Source: Microbacterium sp. Leaf288
Lineage (GTDB): Bacteria; Actinomycetota; Actinomycetes; Actinomycetales; Microbacteriaceae
Reading direction: 5' to 3'
Assembly: GCF_001422925.1 (NCBI RefSeq)
Contig: NZ_LMNI01000012.1
Span: forward strand, 809,464 to 873,463
DNA: 64,000 nt
How positions within the stretch are numbered: position 1 is the stretch's first letter; each line of letters opens with the position of its first letter. Below are positions 40,930-52,473 of the stretch, in pieces. The translations under genes and the position numbers were made by a program. The notes under the pieces were generated by a model, which worked only from the letters and a program-made list of their open reading frames with translations, ran no database searches and was not told where the DNA came from.

Positions 40930-41967
40930 ATGACAGCGGGCGAGAAGTCGCGCATCGAGTGGATGGACGTCCTCCGCGGGACGTCGATCATCCTCGTGGT
41001 GTTCAACCACGCCATCCTGTTCGCGAGCTCCTCCCCGCTCGGCGCACCCGAGGTCGCCTGGGTGCTCAACACGATCTTCTCCCCCGTGCGCATGCCGCTC
41101 ATGGTGTTCCTGTCGGGCCTGCTCGTCGCCGGCTCGCTCGCCCGCGGCCCGCGCGCCTACGTGACCGGCAAGGTGCGCCGGGTGCTCTGGCCCTACGTCG
41201 TGTGGTCGATCATCGCGCTCGCGCTGCTGTACGGGTTCGGCATCCGTGAAGGCATCGTCGGCGGCGTCACCGCGCACGTCGTCACCCCGTGGGACCTCCT
41301 GCTGCCGCTCTACGACCCCGTCGAGCACCTCTGGTTCCTGTACGACCTGTTCCTCTTCTATATGGTCGCGCTCGTCACGCCCCGGGTCCCGCCGCTCTGG
41401 ATCGCCGGCGGCGCGCTCGTCGCGTCGGCCCTCGTGCCCGACTTCGGCATGCGGCGGTTCTTCCTGCTGCTCGTGTTCTTCATGATCGGCGTGTGGTTCT
41501 CGCAGCACGTCGGAGCGCTCGACCGCATGCTCGCCCGCCGCTGGGTGATCTGGGCGTGCGCGGCGCTTGCGCTCTCCACGGTCGCCGCCGCGGCGGTGGG
41601 CGTCGGCCTGCGCTACACCGCGCTGTCTGCGCCGTTCGCCGCCGGCGGCATCGGGATCGCCATCGTGCTCGCGCGCCGGTTCGGATCGGCACGGATGCTG
41701 CGTCCCCTGCGCGCGGTCGGACGCGACTCGCTCGTCTACTACATCGTGCACTGGTGGCCGGCGAGCGCCGGCGTCGCCCTCGGCGCTCTCACGGGGAACG
41801 CCTGGATCGCGCTCGCTGTCGGCTTCGTGTTCGGCCTCGGTGCCGGCGTCGTCATGGTGCACCTGCTCCGCGTCCTGCCCGCCCTCGACCTGCTGTTCGC
41901 GTGGCCCGCCCGCCGTTCGGCAACCGTCTACACCGGACACACCACCGACGGAAGGCCCGCACCATGA
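40930..41967 (+). CDS. Acyltransferase-3 (OafA/YrhL-type) membrane acyltransferase
   Basis: The 345-residue protein has about ten membrane helices and the family start RIEWMDVLRGTSIILVVFNH, including the conserved Arg and the His of the N-terminal motif. Later features are PVRMPLMVFLSGLLVAGS and a Trp-Phe-Leu loop (VEHLWFLYDLFLFY). There is no C-terminal SGNH domain. It should transfer acetyl or another acyl group to a surface sugar. It overlaps the next gene by ATGA and so belongs with the beta-helix protein and flippase. Confidence 0.85.
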   Translation: MTAGEKSRIEWMDVLRGTSIILVVFNHAILFASSSPLGAPEVAWVLNTIFSPVRMPLMVFLSGLLVAGSLARGPRAYVTGKVRRVLWPYVVWSIIALALLYGFGIREGIVGGVTAHVVTPWDLLLPLYDPVEHLWFLYDLFLFYMVALVTPRVPPLWIAGGALVASALVPDFGMRRFFLLLVFFMIGVWFSQHVGALDRMLARRWVIWACAALALSTVAAAAVGVGLRYTALSAPFAAGGIGIAIVLARRFGSARMLRPLRAVGRDSLVYYIVHWWPASAGVALGALTGNAWIALAVGFVFGLGAGVVMVHLLRVLPALDLLFAWPARRSATVYTGHTTDGRPAP

Positions 41968-43244
41968 CCACCAGCCCGTTCAGCCGCCGATCCTTCGTCC
42001 GCCTTCTCGCCGTCGCCGCGCCCGCCGCGGCCACCGCCATGTGCTCGCCCGCTCAGACTTCCGGCGGGCCTTCTGCCACAGCATCCGTCCCCTCCTCCTC
42101 GGCTACAGCACCGACGGGTGCCGCCGCGGCCATCGTCGGCGCCGCCCGGCCGGCGGTGGTGCGCTCGTTCGGACCCAACGGCACCCACTGGCCCGCCCAC
42201 ACGCCCTGGATCAAAGACGCCGTCACGACCGTCGAGGTCCCCTGCACGTGGGCCGCGATCCGCACGGCGCTGCTCGCGGTGACCGCCTCGCAGGCGGCCG
42301 CCGGCGTGCACATCAAGGTGCGGCCCGGCACCCTGCCCGGCCTCGGCGCCTCGTCGGGATCGAAGGCCGTGCTGCAGGGGCTGGGAAGCGCCTCGTGGGC
42401 GAAGAACGTGCTCGTGTCACCGCGCGACGGCTGGGGTTCGGTCGTCATCACCGAGCCCGCGCGCCTGCGCGAGGTGTACGGGGTCACGTTCGCGCGCATC
42501 AACGGCGTCGACGTGCTGCTGACGAACTGCACGCGCAGCGCGTGGGCGCAGTCCGTCATGTCGGACGGCCTCAGCATGGCCTCGTCGTACGGCGCGACGA
42601 CGAGTCAGTGCGGGGCGTACGAGATCGTCATGAGCAACGTGAAGTCCGACATCTCCGACCCGCTGGGGTACGCCGCCGGCGCCGACTGCGTGCTCACCGA
42701 CAGCGTGTGGGACGGATGCTACTCAGCCCCCGTGTTCCGCCCGTCCGGCGCCACCGACCACGTCGACACCCTGCAGATGTACGGATCGGGCTGGTACCGG
42801 GGGCTCACGGTGCGCGACACGACCTTCTTCGGATCCCTCAACTGCGCCCTGCAGATCGGCGGCATGCGCGACGACGACCCGAACAAGGGCACACGGTTCC
42901 TCACGGTGGACCACAGCATCCTCACGTCGCAGGCCACAGCTCTTCGGGTGCGGTATCCGACGCCCACGGGGGCCGACACGCCTTCGATGGCGCAGGCCAT
43001 CAACGGGATCGGCGAGGACTTCCAGCTCTACGCGAACGACTCGTACATCTTCGGCTCGATGTACCGCAGCAAGTGGGGCGGCGTCTCGAACACCAAGGTC
43101 TCGTACGGGCAGGCGACCACGCGCAACCCCGTCGCGTCGGGCGGCTGGAGCTACGACAGCTCGATGGATTCGTGGGGCGCCGCCCAGTTCGACGCCCTGG
43201 TGCCCACTCCCACCGACGCGTACCTGAAATCGATCTGGAAGTGA
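41964..43244 (+). CDS. Tat-exported beta-helix-like protein
   Basis: The 426-residue protein begins MTTSPFSRRSFVRLLAVAAPAAATA, a twin-arginine signal (SRRSFV). A low-complexity linker is followed by a repetitive beta-strand body (for example CTWAAIRTALLAVTA, YEIVMSNVKSD, LTVRDTTFFGS, LTVDHSILTS). This resembles a right-handed parallel beta-helix of the pectate-lyase type. I cannot identify catalytic residues. It overlaps both neighbours by four bases (acyltransferase and flippase), so a role in modifying or binding an exported polysaccharide is likely but unproven. Confidence 0.65.
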   Translation: MTTSPFSRRSFVRLLAVAAPAAATAMCSPAQTSGGPSATASVPSSSATAPTGAAAAIVGAARPAVVRSFGPNGTHWPAHTPWIKDAVTTVEVPCTWAAIRTALLAVTASQAAAGVHIKVRPGTLPGLGASSGSKAVLQGLGSASWAKNVLVSPRDGWGSVVITEPARLREVYGVTFARINGVDVLLTNCTRSAWAQSVMSDGLSMASSYGATTSQCGAYEIVMSNVKSDISDPLGYAAGADCVLTDSVWDGCYSAPVFRPSGATDHVDTLQMYGSGWYRGLTVRDTTFFGSLNCALQIGGMRDDDPNKGTRFLTVDHSILTSQATALRVRYPTPTGADTPSMAQAINGIGEDFQLYANDSYIFGSMYRSKWGGVSNTKVSYGQATTRNPVASGGWSYDSSMDSWGAAQFDALVPTPTDAYLKSIWK

Positions 43245-44845
43245 CCGACCTCGCCCACCGCGCGTCGCGCGGCATCGCCGTGACCATGGGAGGGATGTGG
43301 GGCAAGACCCTCATCCAGATGGCCGCGATCATGCTGCTCGGCCGCCTCCTCAGCCCCGAGGACTTCGGTCTCGTCGCGATGGTCACGGCGATCTCGGGGA
43401 TCATCGACCTCGTCCGGGATTTCGGCCTCACCGGCGCGATCATCCAAGCGCGCGAGATCTCGCAGCGCGCCTGGCGAAGTCTCTTCTGGCTCGCGCTGAG
43501 CCTCGGCGTGGTGCTGGGAAGCGTCCTCGCGGCGTGCGCCCCACTTATCGCGAACCTCTACGACGAACCCCAGCTCGTGCTCATCACGCTCGTGATCGCA
43601 CCGAGCCTCATCGTCAACGGCCTCACCATGCCGCTGCAGGCCCGCGCCACCCGCGAACTGAAGTTCGCGCTGCTGGCGCGCGTCGACGTGGTCTCGATGG
43701 TGGGCGGTGTCGCCGCAGCGATCGCGGCCGGCCTGCTCGGGTGGGGATACTGGGCGCTCATCGTCATGGTCGGCACCGGACTGGTCGTGCGGCTGGTGAT
43801 GCTGTGGATCGGCATCCGCCCCCGGCCCGGCTGGCCGCGCGTCCACCGCGACGTGCTGCCGCTCGTCACGCGGGGCGGCAGCATCTTCGGCGCCGAGCTG
43901 CTCAACTACGTCGAGCGCAACGCCGACACCGTCATCATCGGCCAGCAGCTCGGCCCGGCCGTGCTCGGCCAGTACTCGCGCGCGTACGCGCTGTTCCTCA
44001 TGCCGCTGCAGCAGCTGAACGGGCCGATCGGGCGCGTCGCGCTGCCCGTGCTGAGCAAGCTGCAGGACGACGGCGACCGCTACCGCCTGTACATCCGCGG
44101 CGCGCTGCTGGTGATCGGGTATCTGACGCTCCCCACCTACGCGATCCTCGCGACGATCTCGGAGCCGCTCTTCGCGATCCTCCTCGGCCCCGGCTGGGAG
44201 CAGGCCGCCGTGCTGTTCAGCATCCTCGCGATCGCCGGGATCGCGCAGGGCATCGGCAAGGTGCGCGGCTGGCTCTTCATCACCATGGGCCGCTCCCATC
44301 AGCAGCTGCTCTACGACCTCGTCGCGCGGCCGCTGGTCGTGGTGGGCTTCTTCGTCGGGATCTGGTGGGGCGGGATCTACGGACTCGCCCTGACGTACGG
44401 CATCCTGTCGGCGCTGCTCCTCATCCCCGGGTTCGCGTTCGCGATCCGCGGCACGTTCGTGCGCGGCAGCGACATCGTGTTCCCCGTGCTGCGCCCGCTG
44501 CTGTTCGCGCTGCTGGCGTTCGGGGCGGCGTTCGCCGCGACGCGCGCCGTCGACCTGGTGCCGATCCTGGAGATTCTGGTGGGCGGGCTTGCGGGGGCGG
44601 TCGTGATCGGACCGCTGCTGCTGATCCCCGCGTATCGGCGTGATGTCGCGCAGATCATGGGGTTCGTGAAGCAGATGCGCAAGCCGAAGGCGCGCGCCGC
44701 CGCCGACGAGAACGAGACGACGGATGCTGCGACCCCTGCGGAAGCGGAGGCGTACGAGAGCGTGCTGCTCGAAGACGCCGCGACTCCCGGCGACGTGCTC
44801 GACGCCGAGATCGAGAAGCGCCGGGCTCAGAGTCCCGGTCGCTGA
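43241..44845 (+). CDS. Oligosaccharide flippase, WzxC-like (Wzx candidate 2)
   Basis: The GTG start at 43241 overlaps the previous stop, giving 534 residues. About fourteen membrane helices begin with GIAVTMGGMWGKTLIQMAAIMLLGRLLSPEDFGLVAM, the family signature of lipopolysaccharide-type flippases. The motif RNADTVIIGQQLGPAVLGQYSRAY in the middle is also characteristic. An acidic cytoplasmic tail of about 60 residues follows. It should move lipid-linked oligosaccharide across the membrane for polysaccharide system 2. A GGATGCTGCG word lies in the tail region. Confidence 0.88.
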   Translation: MTDLAHRASRGIAVTMGGMWGKTLIQMAAIMLLGRLLSPEDFGLVAMVTAISGIIDLVRDFGLTGAIIQAREISQRAWRSLFWLALSLGVVLGSVLAACAPLIANLYDEPQLVLITLVIAPSLIVNGLTMPLQARATRELKFALLARVDVVSMVGGVAAAIAAGLLGWGYWALIVMVGTGLVVRLVMLWIGIRPRPGWPRVHRDVLPLVTRGGSIFGAELLNYVERNADTVIIGQQLGPAVLGQYSRAYALFLMPLQQLNGPIGRVALPVLSKLQDDGDRYRLYIRGALLVIGYLTLPTYAILATISEPLFAILLGPGWEQAAVLFSILAIAGIAQGIGKVRGWLFITMGRSHQQLLYDLVARPLVVVGFFVGIWWGGIYGLALTYGILSALLLIPGFAFAIRGTFVRGSDIVFPVLRPLLFALLAFGAAFAATRAVDLVPILEILVGGLAGAVVIGPLLLIPAYRRDVAQIMGFVKQMRKPKARAAADENETTDAATPAEAEAYESVLLEDAATPGDVLDAEIEKRRAQSPGR

Positions 44846-44927
44846 GCATTCGCTCCTCGCCCCTCGGGGCTCCGAACAACAGCGGGGGTGTTGGCGCACG
44901 GCACGTCCGTGCATTCTCTCGATAACT

Positions 44928-44958
44928 CCCTCCCCTGAGCCGCCTTCGGGTGGGAGGG
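44928..44958 (+). terminator. Terminator after the second flippase gene
   Basis: CCCTCCC (44928-44934) pairs with GGGAGGG (44952-44958), with a partly paired inner CCG..CGG loop. It lies about 80 bp after the flippase stop. Confidence 0.55.
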
Positions 44959-45128
44959 GCGTCTGTCGTTCGGCCCCGGCATCACCGGGTGCCATCAACG
45001 TCAGCGGCGATGTCGGAGGCCCCTGTCATGATGGGTCCAGCAGGTCATCGAGTGCCCCCGGTTCGCCGGATCGATGACTCCCCGGACGGGGAGCGAGAGT
45101 CGCGCGTCGCGCGACGGAAGGGCACATC

Positions 45129-46419
45129 GTGGACCACGAAGCGCGTGATCGGGCCGAGGCGCAGCGCGCCGGCGCGTTCGCCGACGAACTTCGCGCGATC
45201 CACGCCGATGAGGCAGCACTGCAGGCCCGCAAGGTGCGGCTGCTCGCCGAAGCGTTCGAGTTCGCAGAGACGCAGAAGGCCCGCATCCCGTCGATGAGGT
45301 CCCGGGAACGCGACATGCCGCTGCGGTCGCTGGCCGCCGAACTCGGACTCGCGGTGCGCATCAACGACCGCACGATGCAGTCCCACCTCTGGGACGCTCA
45401 CCGGGGGCGCCGACATCGACGATGTCGGCGCCCGCCGTGCCTACGAGCAGGCAGTGCTCGACCACGCCCACGGCACGACCGCGGCGCGCACGCGCTCCTT
45501 CGCCCAGCAGCAGGCCGACATCCACAATCCCCGCACCCTGCAAGAGCGCCACGATGACGCTGTCCGGGGTCGTCGCATCTGGGTCACCGACCTGGCCGAC
45601 GGCATGTCGCAGCTCAGCCTTCTGACGTCGACGGCGATCGCGCACGGCATCCACGATCGCGCCACCAGGCAGGCGAAACTCATCAAGCGGGTCGATGCTG
45701 CCGCACGTCGCAACGCGACGAGTGCATCCGTCGAGGGTGACGGTGGTGTGGGTGCGTCAGCCGGAGATGACGCGTCGACGGATGCTGCGGCCGACGACAC
45801 GTGGTTCGACGAGCGCACGATCGATCAGACCCGCGCCGACGTCGTCGTCGACATGCTGCTCACGGGATCCCCCGCGATCGATCCCACGCTCGACGCTTCG
45901 CCGGGCGGGCTCGGTGCTATCCGCGCGATGGTGCAGGTCACCGTTCCGGTCACGACGCTGACGGGGGTCACGACCGGCGGAGCAGAGCTCGACGGCCTCG
46001 CTCCGGTCGACCCCGAGACCGCGCGGCGACTCGCCGGCGACGCTCCGGGGTGGGATCGCGTCATGACGGACCCCGTCACCGGAATGGTTCTCACCGTCGA
46101 CCGGTATCAGGCGAGCGCCGAGCAGAAGCGGTTCCTCCGCGCGCGAGACCAGCACTGCCGATTCCCGGGCTGCCGCAGACCGGCCAGATCATGCGATCAC
46201 GACCATACGCAGGACTTCGCGCTCGGCGGACTGACCGAGATCTGCAATCTTGCGTGCTTCTGCAAACGGCACCATACCCTCAAACACAACACCGACTGGA
46301 CCGTCCGGCAGCTGCCCGGCGGCGCCCTCGAATGGACGAGCCCGGCCGGCGCCCACTACCTCGAAGACCCACCAGCTCGCGTCGTCTTCGTGCCGAGCGC
46401 CGACCTGCCGCCGTTCTGA
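45129..46419 (+). pseudogene. DUF222 / HNH endonuclease-type protein, copy 3, broken
   Basis: The gene starts at GTG 45129 with GAAGGG upstream and reads normally to about 45393 (DEAALQARKVRLLAEAFEF, then AELGLAVRINDRTMQSHLWDA). The expected next segment of the family, about 35-45 residues, is absent. The sequence resumes in the +1 frame as ADIDDVGARRAYEQAVLDHAHG and continues to a complete HNH domain (RDQHCRFPGCRRPARSCDHDH, then LACFCKRHHTLKHNTDW) and stop at 46419. The simplest reading is an internal deletion of roughly 100-130 bp that also broke the frame. A separate short protein starting within the second half cannot be excluded. Confidence 0.7.
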
Positions 46420-46460
46420 TGACCGCGCCTGAACCGGAATGCTCAAGCGAGGCAGGGGTC

Positions 46461-48203
<1,743 letters not shown>

Positions 48204-48743
48204 GGCTCTCTCCCACTTCCTGGCCCGAGGGCCTCTCGCCGATGACCCGCGCCGGAACCCCTCCGACGATCGAGAACGCCGGAACGTCCTTCGTCACCAC
48301 CGCCCCGGCCGCGACCACGGCGCCCTCGCCGATCGTCACGCCCGCCAGAACCACCACGTTCGCGCCCAGCCAGGAGCCGGCGCCGATCACCACATCGCGC
48401 TCGATCTTGGGCTGGTCCATGATCGGGACCGGCCCCCTCTCGACGCCGTAGTTCGACGCCGTCACCATCACGTGCGGCGCGAACAGACACTTCTCACCGA
48501 TCTCGATGCGACCGGTCTCGTTGCCCGCCCAGATCAGGCTGAACTCGCCGATGTGCGTGCCGGCGCCGATCGAGATGCGCTCGCCGTTGCGGAACGACAC
48601 GTTCGGCGCCATCGACACCCCGGGTCCCACCTGGATCAGCGGCACCTGCCGAACGAACGAGTAGCCGTGGAAGTGCGCCAGGCGCAGAGCATGCAGCAGC
48701 GTGCGCGGGTCGAGCACCGACCCGAGCGCACCCCGGAGGCGGC

Positions 48744-50090
48744 TCATCGCGCCGCCCCCGCAGCATCCGCCACCGTCACCGTCACCGTCACCGGCGCGAG
48801 CATCTCACGGTAGACCGCCATGAGCGCCGGCAGGTCGACCGTCGAGCGCGCCGTCACGCTGACCACGAGCTCGCGGCGATAGGAGCAGGCGAGGCACGCC
48901 ACCTCGTCGCGCGGATCGCCGGCCGGCCACCCGGTCACGGTCTCGACGGGGGCGGTGCCGAAGAACCGCTCGTCGCGGCCCCAGGTCACCGAGGTGGCGT
49001 AGCCGACCCAATCCTCGGCGCCCTCGACGACCGAGCCGCCGGAGTCCACGGCCGCCTGCACCTGCGCGCGCACGCTCGGCACGACCTCTTCGAGCGGAGC
49101 GGATGCTGCGACAGACACCTTCACGACGCTGATGTCGTTGCGCACGCCGCCGTCACCGGCCCCGCGCCGCGAGATGGGCACGAGGATCGACAGCGTCTCG
49201 GCGTCGGGGCGCTGACGCGCCATCGCGATGAGGGTGGCGGCCGTAACGAGGTCGTTCACCGTACCGCCGAGCTTGTACGCGCGACGGGTGGCGGCGGCCA
49301 GGTCGACCGCCTCGTACGCGGAGCTGCGCCCTTCCCGCACGTCGGCGAGGAGGCCGGTGCGTGCGATGCGCGCGTTCTTGACCGGGCGCAGCAGCCGCCC
49401 GCCCCAGCGCCGCAGCCGCATGCGGAACGACTTGCGCCAGTACGCCCGCCACGCCCGCCGCAAACCCGGGTTGCGCTCGCGCCATTGCGCGAACGCGAGG
49501 GCGAGCACCTCGAGTCCGCTGCGGGGCGGGATGCCGAGCTCGGCGCGCTGCGCGTCACCCGGCTCCGGCGGCTCGGGCGTCGGCGCGGTGCCGGCGATCA
49601 CGTCGCCGATCCGCAGGCCGTACATCGCGTCGCCGACCACATGGTGGTAGCGCATGACGATCGCCACCCGCCCGGAGTCGAGCTCGACGAACTCGAAGTC
49701 CCACAGCGGCCGCGACGGGTCCATCGTCGGGCTGAGGCGCCCCGTGAACCGCTCGACGCGCGTCGGGTCGTCGGGCTCGATCCCGTCGTGGAACCGGACG
49801 TGGTAGTCGAGGTCGAGGCTCGTCACCGGCACCCACGCCGGCGTCGTGAGACGCAGCGGCGTCGGCACGAGCCGCTGGCGCATCGCCGGCGCGAACCAGC
49901 TCAGCCGCTCGACGCGGCTGCGGATCGCGGCGCGGTCGAGCCCGCCGTCGGGCCCGCGCAGCGGTGCGCCGTCGACGATCATCGTGCCGGCGGCGTGCAT
50001 CGCAGCGAACGTGACCGCGTTCGACACGTACTTCTCGTCGAGCGAGCTGATCAGCTGCGCCCGTCGGACGAGTTCGGGGTGCGCACTCAT
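48744..50090 (-). CDS. WES/DGAT-type O-acyltransferase
   Basis: The 448-residue protein belongs by motif to the condensation-like acyltransferases. YHHVVGDAMYG is the HHxxxD(G/A) active site, followed by a long helical middle (GLRRAWRAYWRKSFRMRL). C-terminal motifs include GGTVNDLVTAATLIAMAR, VPISRR, DISVVKVSV and GWPAGDPRDEVACLACSYRRELVVSV. Enzymes of this group esterify fatty acyl-CoA to alcohols, diacylglycerol or glycolipids. Start 50090 has GGAG five bases upstream. Placed among glycosyltransferases and near a fatty acyl-AMP ligase, it may acylate a glycoconjugate rather than make storage lipid. Confidence 0.78.
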   Translation of the reverse strand: MSAHPELVRRAQLISSLDEKYVSNAVTFAAMHAAGTMIVDGAPLRGPDGGLDRAAIRSRVERLSWFAPAMRQRLVPTPLRLTTPAWVPVTSLDLDYHVRFHDGIEPDDPTRVERFTGRLSPTMDPSRPLWDFEFVELDSGRVAIVMRYHHVVGDAMYGLRIGDVIAGTAPTPEPPEPGDAQRAELGIPPRSGLEVLALAFAQWRERNPGLRRAWRAYWRKSFRMRLRRWGGRLLRPVKNARIARTGLLADVREGRSSAYEAVDLAAATRRAYKLGGTVNDLVTAATLIAMARQRPDAETLSILVPISRRGAGDGGVRNDISVVKVSVAASAPLEEVVPSVRAQVQAAVDSGGSVVEGAEDWVGYATSVTWGRDERFFGTAPVETVTGWPAGDPRDEVACLACSYRRELVVSVTARSTVDLPALMAVYREMLAPVTVTVTVADAAGAAR

Positions 50091-51013
50091 TGCTCTCCTC
50101 CGTGCGTCGCGACGCCGAGCGTGATCGGCGCCGGCGGATCGTCGTCGACGAAGACGCGCCCGTCGAGCGCGAAGCGCACGGCGGTGAAGAACCCGCCGAG
50201 GATTCCGCGGAACAGCGCGAGGTCGGCATCGCGCCGCCGGTGCTCGCGCCGGTTGTGCACCGCCCGCGACAGCGTGCGCTTCGCGACCACCGCGAAGAGG
50301 CGCAGCCCCACCCCGGCCCGCAGCCGCACCCACTTCGCGGTGAGCGCGCCGAGGCCGAGCCCGTAGCCGTGGTGGAGGGCGGTGTACGCATCGTCGGCGC
50401 GCGTGTGCACGTGGTGCACGACGCACGACGGGTCGTAGACGATGTGCGCGCCGTCGTCGAGCACGCGGCAGAACATGTCGAGGTCCTCCGCGCCCGCCAG
50501 GCGGCGGCCCGCCCCCAGCACCGGGTCGAATCCGCCGAGCGCGACGATCCGCTCGCGCCGGAACGCCATGATCGCGCCGTGACCGGCGTCGATGCCCTCG
50601 ATCGTGCGGGTGAAGCGCCGCGGGGGTGGCGCCTGCTGCGTGCCGACGAGCGTGTGGTCAAGCATCCGTCCCGTCACCGCACCGACCGTCGGATCGTCGA
50701 ATCCCTCGAGGATCGGCGCCATCCAGCCCTCGACAGCAGCGCAGTCATCGTCGGTGAACACCACGATCGGGCGCCGGCTCGACTCGAGCGCGAGGTTGCG
50801 GGCGATCGAGAGCCCTTTGATGTCGCTGCGCACGTAGTCGACGCCCGCCGCGTCCGCGACCTCCCAGGTCGCCGGCGTGGTCGACGCCGAGTCGACGACG
50901 AGGATCTGCACCCCCGGCGGGGTCACCGCGGTGAACGAGGCGAGCGCCGCGGCGAGCATCTCCGGCCTCTCGCGGGTGCAGATCGCGAGGGTCACGTCCT
51001 CAGGCCGCGGCAT
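50087..51013 (-). CDS. Family 2 glycosyltransferase
   Basis: The 308-residue GT-A protein has VTLAICTRERPEML, ILVVDSAST, GLSIARNLALESSRRPIVVFTDDDC (DDD metal site), GHGAIMAFRRE and AEDLDMFCRVLDDGA. A C-terminal hydrophobic patch (about residues 240-285) may touch the membrane. It overlaps the acyltransferase gene by ATGA and the upstream GT-B gene by 14 bp, all in one minus-strand operon. Donor unknown. Confidence 0.83.
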   Translation of the reverse strand: MPRPEDVTLAICTRERPEMLAAALASFTAVTPPGVQILVVDSASTTPATWEVADAAGVDYVRSDIKGLSIARNLALESSRRPIVVFTDDDCAAVEGWMAPILEGFDDPTVGAVTGRMLDHTLVGTQQAPPPRRFTRTIEGIDAGHGAIMAFRRERIVALGGFDPVLGAGRRLAGAEDLDMFCRVLDDGAHIVYDPSCVVHHVHTRADDAYTALHHGYGLGLGALTAKWVRLRAGVGLRLFAVVAKRTLSRAVHNRREHRRRDADLALFRGILGGFFTAVRFALDGRVFVDDDPPAPITLGVATHGGEQ

Positions 51014-52268
51014 CCGTCGATCCCCTCAGCAGACGCGCGGCCTCTCGGTATGCGGCGAGCGTGGCCTGCGTCGCGGCCGCCCAGCTCAGCTGATCGGCCC
51101 GAGCCATCGCGGCACTCGACATGCCGGCGAGCACCTCGGGGCGCTCGACGAGCAGGTCGAGCTGCGCCGTCAGCACCTCGACATCGCCGACCTCGTGCGT
51201 CATGCCCGTCACGCCCTCGTCGATCACCGCACCCGCGGCGAGAGAGACGAGCGGGACGCACCCGGCGACCTGCGCCTCGTAGGTCACGAGGGCGCTGCCC
51301 TCTTCCACCGTCGGCAGCAGCATCACGTCGGCCGACGCGAGCACGCGCATCGGCTCGGGCGTGAGGCCCCGCACCTCGACGCTCGGGTGCGCGAGCAGCG
51401 GCGCCAGGTGCGCGGCATAGTCCTCGTCGAGCAGTCCGTAGACGAGGAACCTGCCCTCCGCGGAGGCCTTCGACGCCGTCCACGCCTCGAGCGCGGTGTG
51501 CAGCCCCTTGCGCGGCGACCCCCGGCCGAGGAACACGGCGGTGAACGGCCCGTCGCCGGCTCGCGTGGGCGGCGCGGTCACCGTGCAGCCGTAGCGGTGC
51601 CGCAGCAGCCGGTCGTCGTCGAACCCTCGCGCGAGGAACGTGCCGGCGACGGCCTCGCTCGGCACGAGCAGCCCCGCCGCGGCCGCGTACTCGCTGTCTT
51701 CGATCGCGAGCCGGCGCGGGTCGACGGTGTGGCTCTCGCCGCCACGCGGCTCGAGGCCGAGCGCCGCGTACTCTCGGGTCACGACCTCGTACGCGTGCTC
51801 GGTGTGGGTGTTGGGCACTTCACGCAGTCCCGGGATGCCGCGCCGCCGCGCCGCCCGGAGCGTCCGGGCCGACGCGAGCGGCCACGCGTGCACGACGTCG
51901 TCGGCGTCGCCGTCGAGCAGCCGGCCGACGAGGCCCGCGGTAACGGCGTCGTGGATGCGCATCGCGCGCGTGCGCCCGACCAGGCGATGCGGCACGCGAC
52001 GGCCGGCCACGGTGAGGGTGGTGCGCACAGACGCCGCCCCCTCGACCGGCTTCGCGATCGAGGCGGCGACGATGTGCACGTCGACCCCGGCGCGGACCAG
52101 TTCGTTCGCCTGATTCCACGCCGTCCAGCCGATGCCGCGCGACCCGAGCGCGAACGGGAAGCTGTACAGGACTGCCAGAACGCCACCTCCCCCAGGACGA
52201 GGCCCGCCTCCATAGGAGCCGTGCCGGGCTCTCGCTGACCACTCTGTGGGAGCCGTTCGAAGCGGCAC
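51000..52268 (-). CDS. GT-B glycosyltransferase (family 4-like)
   Basis: The C-terminal half carries FTAVFLGRGSPRKGLHTALEAW, YGLLDEDY, SADVMLLPTVEEGSALVTYEAQVAGCVPLVS (the E-x7-E region) and GMTHEVGDVEVL. The N-terminus starts strongly at VLYSFPFALGSRGIGWTAWNQANEL. The only standard start in frame is a GTG at 52268, which adds about 30 residues of poor character and would run far into the divergent promoter region. A CTG at 52178, preceded at good spacing by GGGGGAGG, would give a better N-terminus. Function: a sugar transfer step of polysaccharide system 2. Confidence 0.82.
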   Translation of the reverse strand: MPLRTAPTEWSARARHGSYGGGPRPGGGGVLAVLYSFPFALGSRGIGWTAWNQANELVRAGVDVHIVAASIAKPVEGAASVRTTLTVAGRRVPHRLVGRTRAMRIHDAVTAGLVGRLLDGDADDVVHAWPLASARTLRAARRRGIPGLREVPNTHTEHAYEVVTREYAALGLEPRGGESHTVDPRRLAIEDSEYAAAAGLLVPSEAVAGTFLARGFDDDRLLRHRYGCTVTAPPTRAGDGPFTAVFLGRGSPRKGLHTALEAWTASKASAEGRFLVYGLLDEDYAAHLAPLLAHPSVEVRGLTPEPMRVLASADVMLLPTVEEGSALVTYEAQVAGCVPLVSLAAGAVIDEGVTGMTHEVGDVEVLTAQLDLLVERPEVLAGMSSAAMARADQLSWAAATQATLAAYREAARLLRGSTDAAA

Positions 52269-52473
52269 AACCCGGGCCGTCGAATGTCGCCCAGTCTTTA
52301 CACCCGTGCAACAAAGGCACAGGGCGCCGTTAACAATCCGGGGCGACTATTGCAGGGCAAGTCTTGTCGCGACACCTGCGGTTCGGGGATCCGGTGCGCG
52401 ACGCGGACGGCCCGATGACGTGCTGGGGGTTTCGGGCGGTCTGCGTCCGGAAGCACACGGAGAGAGGTGTCTG
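52179..52473. promoter_or_regulatory. Divergent control region between the two arms of polysaccharide locus 2
   Basis: The region contains TTTACACCCGTGCAA (52295-52309), GTTAAC (52329-52334) and AGTCTTG (52360-52366). Similar elements occur upstream of the fatty acyl-AMP ligase gene (63484-63529) and, in part, upstream of the phosphoglycosyltransferase gene near 61616. It may bind a shared regulator. No -35/-10 pair is convincing. Confidence 0.35.
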
